A stretch of 64,000 nucleotides of DNA from Neocallimastix lanati (nom. inval.) (lineage: Eukaryota; Neocallimastigomycota; Neocallimastigomycetes; Neocallimastigales; Neocallimastigaceae), in the NCBI GenBank assembly GCA_016946835.1, contig JACVTC010000036.1, positions 252,501-316,500 of the forward strand. The letters run 5' to 3'. Numbering within the stretch: position 1 is the stretch's first letter; every line of letters starts with the position of its first letter. The notes under the pieces were generated by a model. That model searched no databases and was not told where the DNA came from. It saw only the letters and a list, made by a program, of their open reading frames with translations. Both the position numbers and the translations under genes were made by a program. Positions 39,770 through 61,194 of this stretch are shown one piece after another.

Positions 39770-41215
39770 TATATATAGTTCTTATATTTGTCTCTATAAT
39801 ATCTATATCTTTCATTGGACTTGTATTTAAAATAAAAAGGCTTTTATTATTTGTATAGATGGTAGTAATTTGCTTATTATTTTTAAATATTTGGAGTCTT
39901 TCTATATTGTTGCTCATTTCCATAACTAATTTAAAGCCCTTTTAGCATAGGTAATGAGTAAATATTAATTTATTTTGTATGTTTGGAGTATTATATACTT
40001 CTCCAATAGAAAAATTATTATTTTTATATATTCCTTTATACATACCCTTTTTGTATATTTCATTAGATTGTCCATTTGGGTATGTAATCCCTATATTAGT
40101 AATTTCTTCAATGTTTAATAAAATTTTTATATTTTTAGATAAGTTTATTCCTATTCTTTTATCAATGATCCATGACTCTTTGTTTTTATCTTCCTTATCA
40201 TTATTTTCTTCTTTTAAGATTTCTGCCTATATTTTATTTACCCTTACTATGTTCCTAGGAGTTATTGAATTGTTATTATTATTATTTTTTTACATTATTA
40301 GTTGTTATATTGAAAAAGAAATCTAATGATGGATCTGAATATGAATCTAAATTACTTTGCTCTTCATAATTAATGTTAGAAGTTTCTTTTACTTCTTTTC
40401 TGTTTAAAGATGTTCTTTTATTTTTATTTTTATTTTTTTATTTATTATTGTTATTTTTCTTTTCTCCATTATAGTTATTATTTGGTAAATGTGATGGGTT
40501 GAAAAAACAGTTATCAGTAGTATGCCCATTTTTATGGCAATAATAACAGTATTAATTGGAATTTGTTTCTTTATTGAAATTATAGGAAGTTTCCCATTTC
40601 TGACTCTGTTAATTTGATCTTTGTGTTGATATACTTTTTGATTTCTACTCTTTTAATACTTTAGCTTTTCTTGATTATAGCATTTAGTTTTATTATGTTT
40701 TCTTTTAAATTTTAAATATCTTTTCAACTTATCGAAGTGTGAATATGCAATTCAGACTTTATTTAATTCCTCTAATCAATATAAAACTTTTGTTTCTTCA
40801 CTCACTTTCTGATTTATTTTGTAATTTTGCCTCGTTATTATATTCTGTAAACAACAAGTTAAGATTATATAAATACAGCTTAAAGTCATCGTTTTCAATT
40901 TCTAATTTCTTTATCTTCATTTCAATTTCGAATAATATAGATGGGTCTGTTTATGAAAATCTTTCTTCCAATTCATTTATAATTAACTATGCACTTGTGC
41001 AATTATTTAATAGACTTTTTGTATATTTGTCAAGACTATTCAATATTGAAATCCTGACGGTACTGTCATATTTTAAATGTTTTTTATTAGTATTTACATC
41101 TTTAATATTCTTTGATATATAATCACCTAATTCTTCGGAATCAAGGAATAATTTCAAGTCTGTATACCATTTTGAAAGTTTTCATTTGTAATTTTAATGT
41201 TTTGAATATGAAATT
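39770..41215 (-). pseudogene. Decayed Ty1/copia-type gag and protease region
   Basis: Read on the minus strand from about 41215 downward, the sequence shows a copia-type gag core (KWYTDLKLFLDSEELGDYI, then IKKLEIENDDFKLYLYNLNL), as in the UBN2/gag family. Next comes a CCHC zinc knuckle near 40510-40560 (CYYCHKNGHTTDNC, exact C-x2-C-x4-H-x4-C). A protease-like region follows at about 40215 downward (SWIIDKRI, then IGITYPNGQS, YNTPNIQNKLIL, KGFKLVM). In copia elements this order is gag, knuckle, protease. Several in-frame stops and at least one frame change break it, and the protease DSGA site is replaced by DKRI. Integrase and reverse transcriptase are absent. It is an inactive fragment. Plus-strand reading frames at 39979-40326 and 40739-41122 are shadows of it. 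Confidence 0.75.
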
Positions 41216-41261
41216 TATTAATTGTATTTGTTCGAATATTTAGAGGTTCCTCTTTAACAGG

Positions 41262-42265
41262 AGCATCATCTCCCTTCATCTAATGATTTCGCATGTATTC
41301 TTGTTGTTGTAGATCGATTAACTAAAATGGGACATTTTATTGCTTTTGCTGGTATTCCTTCTACTAAAGAAGCTGCTATTGCTTTCTTTATGGTATCTTT
41401 TGTCTTCATGGACTTACTACCAAAATAATTTCAGATTGTGGTTCACAATTCACTTCCAAATTTTAGAAAGCAGTTTTCCAAGTTTTATCTGTTGATCTTA
41501 AATTTTCTTCTCCTTTTCACCATCAAACGAACGGCCAAAAGGAGAGAGTGTATTCCTTTATTGAACAATATTTAAGATGCTTTTCCAACTATAAAGGAAC
41601 CAATTGGTATAAATTTATAAAGTTAGCTGAATTTAGTTACAACAATGCAATCCAAGATTCCACAAAACAATCACTCTTTTTCTTGAATTATGGTTATTAT
41701 CCCAAATATTCATTTGTTATTCCAAATAAAGTTAATGTTCCTAGAACAGAAGAACTTACCCGAAATTTAAATGAGTTAATAGAAGAATTAAAAGTAAATC
41801 TCAAACAAGCAAACGAAACACAAAAGAAGCTTACAGATAAATACAAAATCAAGCCACCCGATTTCAGAGTTAATGACAAGGTCTGGTTAGATAGTTCTCT
41901 AATACTTCCCTTGGACAATAAGAAATTTAATCCTCGTAAATTAGAACCATTTAAGATAATGAAGAAAGTCTCTAAAGTTTCGTTTAAATTGAAATTTCCC
42001 AAAAACATTAAAATTCATCCTGTTGTGCATGTATCTAGTTTAGAACCCTACTACGAAGATAGCAATTTCCTCCACCTCCAATTATTGTAAATGATGTCGA
42101 AGAATACGAAGTCGAAGAAATTTTGGATCAAAGAAAACATTACGGTAAGATACAATACTTGATAAAGTGGAAAGGATATCCTCTAAGTGAATCGTCATGG
42201 GAACCAGAAGAAAACTTGAATTGTCCTGAACTTTTGAAGGAATTTAAAAACTCTCATAAATATTA
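41262..42265 (+). pseudogene. Ty3/gypsy (chromovirus) integrase C-terminal half with chromodomain, broken
   Basis: The plus strand reads through the integrase core: ILVVVDRLTKMGHFIAFAG (first catalytic Asp), IISDCGSQFTSKF (second Asp) and HHQTNGQKERV (catalytic Glu). EQYLRCFSNYKG, LAEFSYNNA, a C-terminal integrase region with VNDKVWLDSS and VVHVSSLEPYY follow. After a frame change near 42062 comes a chromodomain (EEYEVEEILDQRKHYGKIQY, then IKWKGYP, SSWEPEENL), with a stop near 42265. Stops and frame changes at about 41426 and 41466 and the frame change before the chromodomain show it is inactive. Protease, reverse transcriptase and RNase H are missing. Chromodomain integrases target chromatin. 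A probable LTR start follows at 42493. Confidence 0.88.
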
Positions 42266-42689
42266 ACTCATTTATACATTAATTGTAATAAAATTGATTT
42301 GTATATAGCTTAGTTTAATTTAATAATTTAAATTAATATGTAAATAGTTTAGTTTAGTTTAATACATTAAATTAGTTAGTAAGTAGTTTTATTTTAACAT
42401 AATCTAATAGCTTTAGATTAATTTATAGATACTTAAAACAAACATAATGAAAACTTTGATTCGTCTAGTATCCGAATCCTCAAGCGGGACCATGTAACGG
42501 ATCACAGAAATGAATGATATATCTTAATGTTTAATACTTAGAATTTATAGCTAAGTTTGCGATTTCGAATCCGAATATTTATTTTGTAAAATTTATTATT
42601 TTTATTTATTTATTAATATTAAAATATTTTAGTATATAATTTATTTAATTGGTTTAAATTATAAAAATTTAATTCATAAAAATTTAATT
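42266..42689 (+). other. Gypsy 3' non-coding end and truncated LTR start
   Basis: After the chromodomain stop there is an AT-rich leader, then a purine-rich patch (CCTCAAGCGGGACCA). It is followed directly by TGTAACGGATCACAGAAATG at 42493, which has the form of an LTR beginning with TG after a polypurine tract. The right end of the LTR is not recognisable, so the 3' LTR is probably truncated or decayed somewhere before 42690. Confidence 0.45.
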
Positions 42690-43415
42690 TATTTTTTCAA
42701 TAACGATCTTCAGGATATCCTTTCCAGTCAATTAATTATTGGAGTGTTCTCTTGTAAATAAGAGTGTGGATAATATCATTTATTTCATATTCGAAATAAT
42801 CATTGACTAATATTGGAGGGGGATTGCCAGTCTACGGTTCCAATAAAGAAACCTGAAAACCTGGATAATAACGATTTCATTTATTGTTATCTAAAATTTT
42901 GACAATAGATAAAGGTCCATATTTCTTTTTTAGAGTTAAAAAATCCACAGTCATTGATAAACCATACTTTATCATTTATTTAAATTTAAGAAGATCCAGT
43001 TTTTTATTATCAGAAAAAATATTTTTTGTATCTAAACTGAGCTGTAGAAATATTTTCTTTAAATAGATTCCATAACTTATGTAAATTAGTTATTTTTGAT
43101 TCAACTTCAGGAACAAGGGATTCATTAGGGAGGTCAATTAAAAACTTATGGTTAAAATCTTAATAAACAAAGAAATGAAATAACCCATTTTGGTAAAACG
43201 ATCAATTGCAGAAATAATGACAGAAAAGCCATTAATAGAGGAAAGGATTGTAATAAAGTCCATGGAAATGAAATTCCAAGGTTTGATAGAAATTGAAAGT
43301 GATTGGAATAAGACGTAAGACTTATATCTTGAGGATTTGATTCTATTGTAAATATTACAAGATTTAACATAATGCTTGGGATATTTGCAATAGAAATCAT
43401 TCAGAAATAAATGAT
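42690..43415 (-). pseudogene. Second Ty3/gypsy integrase-chromodomain relic
   Basis: Read on the minus strand from about 43410: a degenerate zinc-finger end of the integrase (DFYCKYPKHYVKSCNIY), then KSSRYKSYVLFQSL, KPWNFISMDFIT and AIDRFTKMGYFISLF. An internal deletion removes most of the catalytic core, since the sequence jumps to a LPNESLVPEVESK-like segment. Next is a C-terminal part with NDKVWF, and at 42690-42830 a decayed chromodomain (PPPILVNDYFEYEIND, then IDWKGYPEDRY). Frame changes and stops are numerous. This relic and the plus-strand relic at 41262-42265 end towards each other, their 3' ends about 420 bp apart. Confidence 0.75.
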
Positions 43416-52268
<8,853 letters not shown>

Positions 52269-54779
52269 GTTGTATATATAATATATATATTTTATTTGAA
52301 TATATTTTAATCTAATATTAAAATACTTTATTGTGGATTGTATTATATATTAATTATGTTGTTACATGAATAAATATAAATATATATATATATTATTTTT
52401 ATATATGGATATCTTCTAAGTTATGCTATGAATTTGAATTTTAATATTTTAGTTTAAATTTTTATTATAAGATCCCAACCTCTTGATTATTTTTATGAAT
52501 GTTAAAATTATTATTTTTAGATGATAATTGATTTATACATACATATTATTGAAAAAATTGAAATATATATATATATAAAACAAATTATTATTTCAAAATA
52601 TAAAATATTATCGATTAATCCTTAGGTATAAATATGTAAAGTGATTTATAATAGTTTTTTTTTTGGATTAAATAACTTTTTATATTATGATATATATTTT
52701 TTATGCGTATGAATTGTTATTTTCATATATAAAAAAGTATAATAATATTTGTTAAAATTAAATAATATATAATTGTTTGTATTTTTTTTTTAAATATCAA
52801 GTTTTTCATATAAATTTTTATGGTCATAAAAGTCTTGTCTTTCAAAAGAATAAAATATTAAATGACATAATATGTATTATATTTGACTATTAATATTGTT
52901 AATATAAATTTTTTTTTCAAATTATGATTATTTATTATTATATACTATATAATAATATTAATATTAATTCCTTTAATTTAATAAAAAAATTTCAATTCAC
53001 ATATTCTAAAAAACAATTTTTTGATATAAATATATTTAAACATATGATTCTATAATTTTATAAATCTTCAGTTAATAAGAATTTATACAAGTTCACATTA
53101 TCCGAAAAATTTTTGTAAAAAAAAAAAATGAACACCTTCCTCGAATTAATTTTTTTTATTTTTTTTTTTTTTTAATCCATTATTATATATTATATATAAT
53201 AATATTTTAAAATATTAATATTAATTTAAATATTGACTATAATTAATAATTAAAATATTTATACAATTATCTATAATACATATAAATAAAATTATAATTT
53301 ATTAAATATTACATATTATTAAAGATTAATAATAATATTAAAAGTATATAAATAATTTTTAAAAAAAATATCTATTTTATATTTCATATCATTTAAATAA
53401 AAAAATAATAATAATAATAATAAAAAAATATAAGAAATATAGTTATTTTTAAATATAAATGTTATTAATAATAATTTTACCATCGATTACATCAAATAGA
53501 TTTCTTATATATATTATAATAATAATTATTAAAAATTATTAAATAGTAATATTATTAATATAAATAAAACTATAATTTATAAAATTATAGTTTTAATTAT
53601 CAATTTTAATATCATTTAAGATTGTGTTGTTTTATTTTTAAAAGAACTAAAATGCTAAAATGTTAATAAAACTTCAATTATTATAATAAAGTTTTTGTAT
53701 TTAATAAGATTAAGTACCATTTTATATAAATTCTTCACTATCAAAAGAAAACAAATTTTTTGAAAAATATAATAATTTTAAAAATGGTATTTAAAAATAA
53801 TAATAATGATAATGATAATAATAATATGATTATATGAAATGTATATTAATATTATAAATAATAAATAAAATTATTATTAAATAAAAATTATTATGTTTTT
53901 TTTTATTAACCAAATACTTTATATATACTATTTTGTTTTTATAATTATTAATATTTTTTTTTATAATTATTTCTGGCTTTGTTTTATTTTTTTTTTTTTT
54001 TTTTTTTTTGTATTTGCTTTTCTTTAATAATTTAAATAATAATATTATTAATAATCATTAAATCTTATATATTAAATCAAAATATAATTATATAAATTTA
54101 TATGTTGGTTTAACCAAATACATTTAAAATTGAAAAACCTTAAATTTTTTATTACTTTTTAAACTATAAAAAGCAAGAGAGTTTTTTCTTTTTTATATTT
54201 TTTTTTCTCTTTTCTACATTTGATTATATAATCAATAAGAATACTTACTATTAATATTATTAATCTTGTTTGTTCTTTTTATTATTAATTTAATTATATT
54301 TATTTATAAAGTATTACTGTCATTAATAAATATATCATCATTTATTATTATAAATATTATATTGACTTTTTGTAATATTAAAATAAAAATCTAAATCTGG
54401 CATATAATAATTAAAATTAACCCTAATTACTTTAAATATATATCATAATCATTGTTATACTTTTTATTTCATTATATTTAGTAATTTTTCCATTTTTTCT
54501 GATATTAACACATTTTTGACATCATGTTATTATTATTATTACTATTATTTGTATTGTTGTTACATTTAAAATTCTACTTTTATTATTATTCTTCTTGAAT
54601 TTTTCTCTTTGTATGTCATTTAAAAGCTATTTTTATTGTTATTATTATTATTATTATTAAAATAAATATATATATATATATATTTATAAATATATAATGA
54701 AAAAATATATATATTAAAATTAAAATATAATATTCATATTATATTTTTCTTTTCTTTGTATTTTATTGAATAACAAGTC

Positions 54780-55504
54780 AAACTATTAATTAAATTAGCC
54801 TGAGGAGTAACAATTGTTAAATGATAATCTTTTTTTGTTCTTTGTGAATTATAATCAAATACGATAGTATCTGATGTCCACTGTTACTTCATTCTATAAA
54901 ACATTTGAGAAAAAAGAATTTTCTATATATATATATATATATTTAATAGTAATACTTTTCTTTTTCTTTTCTTTTATTGTTTTGTTTTGCTTTTGTTACT
55001 TTTTTATTAATTTTTTTTACTCATTTAATTTTTTAAATTTATTATATGCATCTCTGAATAATTTACACTAATTAACAATTTCTTAGTTCTTTTTTTGGAA
55101 AAGACCATTTGGTTGAGTACTTTTACAAGCAGGGAAAAATGAAGATTCATAAAATTCCCATTGACGAATACACCTAAGACATTTATTTTTTAACAAAAAA
55201 AAAAAAAAAAAAAAAAAACATTTAATTTATAAATCATTAACTATCGCTATTACTATTACCATTATATAATATATATTATTTAAAATATTACAGCATTCTA
55301 GCCATATAAACAAATTTTCCAGAAAAAGTTTAATATTTTTTATAAATTAATTGTTCCCATTCTTCAGGATCTTTTGTTTCATAATGATATGAAGGAATGA
55401 ATTCATTCAAACTATCTGAATCACTATATATTAATAATTTGTATATAATTATGAATATTTTTATTTATGTTGTTGCTTTTGATATAATATTATCATTAGT
55501 TTTC

Positions 55505-55555
<51 letters not shown>

Positions 55556-55584
55556 TATGGTATTATCTGTACTATTAGCATTAA

Positions 55585-55672
<88 letters not shown>

Positions 55673-55739
55673 ATTAATATTATTATTATTATTATTATTA
55701 TTATTTATGGTATTATCTGTACTATTAGCATTAGTTTTA

Positions 55740-55807
<68 letters not shown>

Positions 55808-56480
55808 TATAATATCAACTAGAGATTAAATATTCTATAACATGTTTACTTTTATCATAATCATCATATATAGTTTGCATTTATAACGCTACCAAAGTTG
55901 CTATATTATCAACTAAACAAGGGTAACTTCTAATTAAACCATTTTATCTTACCTTATTATTATTAGTAGTATTATTAGTATTATTATTAGTATTTTTATT
56001 AATATTATAATTAATACATTTATCATTATTATTATTTATATGTTTATTTATTTATTAAAAAACTATATAATTTAATTTTCCATTTATTTAAATATTTTAA
56101 GATATATCTATATTAAATTATTCATTTTATCTATTAACTTCTCCATAAAATAGTCTAATTGAAGTTTTATCAGTTCACTTTCTTTCAACATTTTTTGAAA
56201 TAATTGCTTCTCTTATATATATATAAATAAATGTATTATATTCACTATCTGAATTATCAATTGCTTTTATACAGTGTGATTATTTTTCTAAATATTTTGG
56301 TCATTTCTTTGCAAGAATCAGCAAACCTAGTTCTGGCCTAATCGCAATTCTTTTGTTAGAATATATAATACATATATTAAATATTATTTAATGTAAAAAT
56401 ATCATCATATTCGTATTATTTTTATAATAATAGATTCTGAATTTCCCTCTTCATTATAATGAATTGAAATTGATATTCTT
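54780..56480 (-). pseudogene. Probable decayed protein-coding gene of unknown family
   Basis: On the minus strand several segments have coding-like composition and appear in a consistent direction. They are STPRISISIHYNEEGNSES near 56420-56480, ELRLGQN near 56330-56350, SYPCLVDNIATLVAL near 55880-55940, MQTIYDDYDKSKHVIEYLI near 55830-55880, SLNEFIPSYHYETKDPEEWE near 55360-55420, KFVYMARML near 55290-55320, and CLRCIRQWEFYESSFFPACK near 55120-55180. Stop codons occur within and between them, and long ATT arrays separate them. Either this is a pseudogene, or a real gene with many short exons whose boundaries I cannot place. The Cys-x2-Cys with a later Cys could belong to a small zinc site. I do not recognise the family. 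Confidence 0.3.
55505..55806. repeat. Compound ATT array with a duplicated 40-nt insert
   Basis: Three (ATT)n blocks are separated by two near-identical unique segments (TGGTATTATCTGTACTATTA plus GCATTA[A/G]TTTTATT) at about 55557-55592 and 55709-55744. The roughly 150-bp spacing suggests a unit of ATT block plus insert was duplicated. The poly-Ile and poly-Leu frames over it are artefacts. Confidence 0.85.
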
Positions 56481-57659
56481 GGCGTCGACGTTTATTTTAT
56501 TATTGTTAATAAATAATAATAATATATTATTAATTTTTATTCATTACATACTTCTGCTCAATAAAAAAAAATATTATATATATATATTTAGTCTTAAATT
56601 TAAATATCTTTATAAATAAATTTAAATTTAACTATATATTTATTAAATTATTTATTAATTGAATATACTTATAAACTTAACTTTTTGTAAGCTTTTTTTG
56701 ATTTTATTTTGCTTTTATAATTATAAAATGGTTTATGTATTTTTTTCTAATTTTTTTGTTTTTTGTTTTAGTTTTTGTTTTATTTTCTATTTATCTTAAT
56801 TCCAAAATTTTATTTTTGTTTCCATAAACTTATTTTTAAATTACTTTAAAAAATTGGTTTTTTATAAAGTTTATTTATTAATAAAATATTATATATTATA
56901 AAAAAAGAAAATGTTACATAAATTTATGTATTTTTATATAAAATTTAAGTAATTTAAATTGAAAAATAAATAATACACGTGTTTATTATTAATATATTAT
57001 GTTTATAATGGAATGATTAAAAAATTATTATAAATTAAGATTTTACATTAAAGTATTATTTATTATTTTATTATACATTTAGACAAAAATCATACTATAA
57101 GTTTAAATCAATTTTGTAAAAAAAAAACCTTAGATTTAATTTTTTTTTTATTTAATTTTATTTATTTATTTTTTTAACTTTGAAAAATATTATATTAAAT
57201 ATAATTTTTAATAGTTAAAACTAGTTTTTTAATATGTAAATTTATATATAAACTTTATTTATTAGTTTAATATTTTTGTTATTTTTATCAATTAGCAATT
57301 TAAGATATTACATTTCTTTTATAGTATTTGTGGCTTGATAATAAGTCTCTAAAAATGTTTGAAATGTATAAAATAATTTATTACAAATAAATTCATTGTA
57401 ATTTTATTACAATGAATTTCAAATTAAAATTTAATATATTTCAAAATAGATTTTGTTATATTTTAACAATTTTAATTTATAAATATGTATATTTCAATTT
57501 TTTTATAAAAATTTATTAATTTTTATTTAACCAATGAAATTAAATTATTTTCATTGTCACTCGCTTTTATTTAATTTTTTATAAAAAAAAAAGTCAATTT
57601 TTATATTACAAAATCTTAACCTTTTTTTATTCATTCAATATTTAATTATATAGAGTAAA

Positions 57660-57999
57660 ATGCTTGAAGCTCGTTTACAACAAGGATCTTTATTAAAAAA
57701 AATTATTGAAGCTATCAAAGAATTAGTTACTGATGCTAACTTTGATTGTAATGATTCAGGAATTGCTTTACAAGCTATGGATAATTCACATGTTGCTTTA
57801 GTTGCTTTATTATTACGTGCTAACGCTTTTGAACCATATCGTTGTGATAGAAATCTTTCACTTGGTATAAGTATTACTAATTTCGCAAAATTATTAAAAT
57901 GTGGTGCTAATGATGATACTATCACTATTGAAGCTGATGAAAATGGCGATTCTTTAAATCTTACTTTCGAAAATGAAAGTATGTATTAATAAGAATATT

Positions 58000-58047
<48 letters not shown>

Positions 58048-58264
58048 AATTAATTTATTTCAAAATATTTTATAAATTATAATTTTAGCTGGAGATAGAA
58101 CTAGTCAATTTGAATTAAAACTTATGGATATTGACAGTGATCATTTAGGTATTCCAGAAACTTCATATGATGCTGTTGTTAAAATGTCATCTGCTGAATT
58201 TCAACGTATTTGTCGTGATTTAAGTACTTTAAGTGAATCTGGTAATAAAATAAATGAAAATATA

Positions 58265-58306
<42 letters not shown>

Positions 58307-58799
58307 AGAAATAAAAACATAATCTGACATTCAATGTTATATAAATATATAAATCATTATAGTTACAATTGATTGTACAAAAGAAGGTGTTAAATTTCAA
58401 GCTGTAGGTGATTTAGGAGCTGGTAACATTACAATTAAGCAAGGTGCTTCAATAGATCAAGAAGAATCTACTACTATCGATCTTCAACAAAATTGTTCTT
58501 TAACTTTCTCATTAAAATATTTATTAAACTTTACTAAAGCTACTCCATTAGCTTCTTCAGTTACTCTTAGTATGTCTAATGAAGTTCCATTGTTAGTTGA
58601 ATATAAAATAAACGAAGTTGGTTTTGTTAGATACTATCTCGCTCCAAAAATTGGTATGTTTAAATAAATTAAGTAAAATATTATAAATACCAAAAATTCA
58701 TTTTTTAATTAAATTAATTGTTAATAATTTTTTTTATATTTTATTAATTTTATTTTATTTTTCAAAAATAAAAAAATATCAATTAAATTAGAGGAATAA
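57660..58799 (+). CDS. PCNA: Proliferating cell nuclear antigen (DNA sliding clamp)
   Basis: Four exons (57660-57978, 58089-58241, 58363-58653, 58792-58799) encode 256 aa, the usual length. PCNA is the homotrimeric ring that tethers DNA polymerases delta and epsilon and many repair factors to DNA in the nucleus. Diagnostic segments are present: [85 protein letters not shown] and the terminal YYLAPKI. An apparent stop soon after YYLAPKI (reading GMFK then stop) is intronic. The donor GTATGT at 58654 splices to an acceptor TTAG at 58791, giving the conserved acidic ending KIEE and a TAA at 58797-58799. The final exon is therefore only 8 nt. Introns 1 and 2 contain pure A runs of about 30 and 40 nt. 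The donor of intron 2 (GTAATA) is weaker than the others. Confidence 0.97.
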
Positions 58800-60753
<1,954 letters not shown>

Positions 60754-61161
60754 ATGTTTCTTGATTGGATTAATGAAATAAATTTACTTTCACATAATCC
60801 TGGTATAATAGATATATATATCATTATAATTTTTATTAATTAATATATATTAATACATAAATTCAAATTGTTTTTGCTAACACTAGTGTTTAAAATATTT
60901 TATAATTATCGTTTATATCTAAATACTTATAATTAATTTTATTTTAATAGAAACAAATATTCTTTCCAAATTTCCATATTCAACAAAAAGAATTCTTATA
61001 TATGAAATAACAAATTGTTTTATAAAACAAAATGGCAAAACTATAAATACTAATTTAAATTCATATATAAATAATTCAGAATCAGTAAATATAATCATAC
61101 CCACAGTAAATTCCGTAAATTTAAATAATGGTAATTCCAATAGCAATAATAGTACTACTAC

Positions 61162-61194
<33 letters not shown>

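Larger units (their letters stand above)
52269..57659. other. Long divergent intergenic region (cyclase / PCNA)
   Basis: About 5.4 kb between the divergent starts of the cyclase and PCNA genes. 52269-54750 is AT-rich with no gene seen. 54780-56480 contains a probable pseudogene and ATT arrays, listed separately. 56500-57659 is again AT-rich and includes the PCNA 5' flank. No promoter motif can be singled out with confidence. Confidence 0.5.

Noticed and set aside
39979-41122. Plus-strand frames of 115 and 127 codons
   Set aside because: They are antisense to the copia gag/zinc-knuckle relic, which has recognisable motifs on the minus strand.
41697-42008. Minus-strand frame of 103 codons
   Set aside because: It is antisense to the gypsy integrase, which is clearly homologous on the plus strand.
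55397-55829. Two overlapping poly-Ile and poly-Leu frames
   Set aside because: Both read the same ATT arrays in different phases and contain no protein-like composition.
57635-57925. Minus-strand frame of 96 codons
   Set aside because: It is antisense to PCNA exon 1.
58654-58665. PCNA ending in GMFK and a stop
   Set aside because: The sequence GTATGT is a donor site. Splicing to 58792 restores the conserved acidic tail, so this stop lies in an intron.
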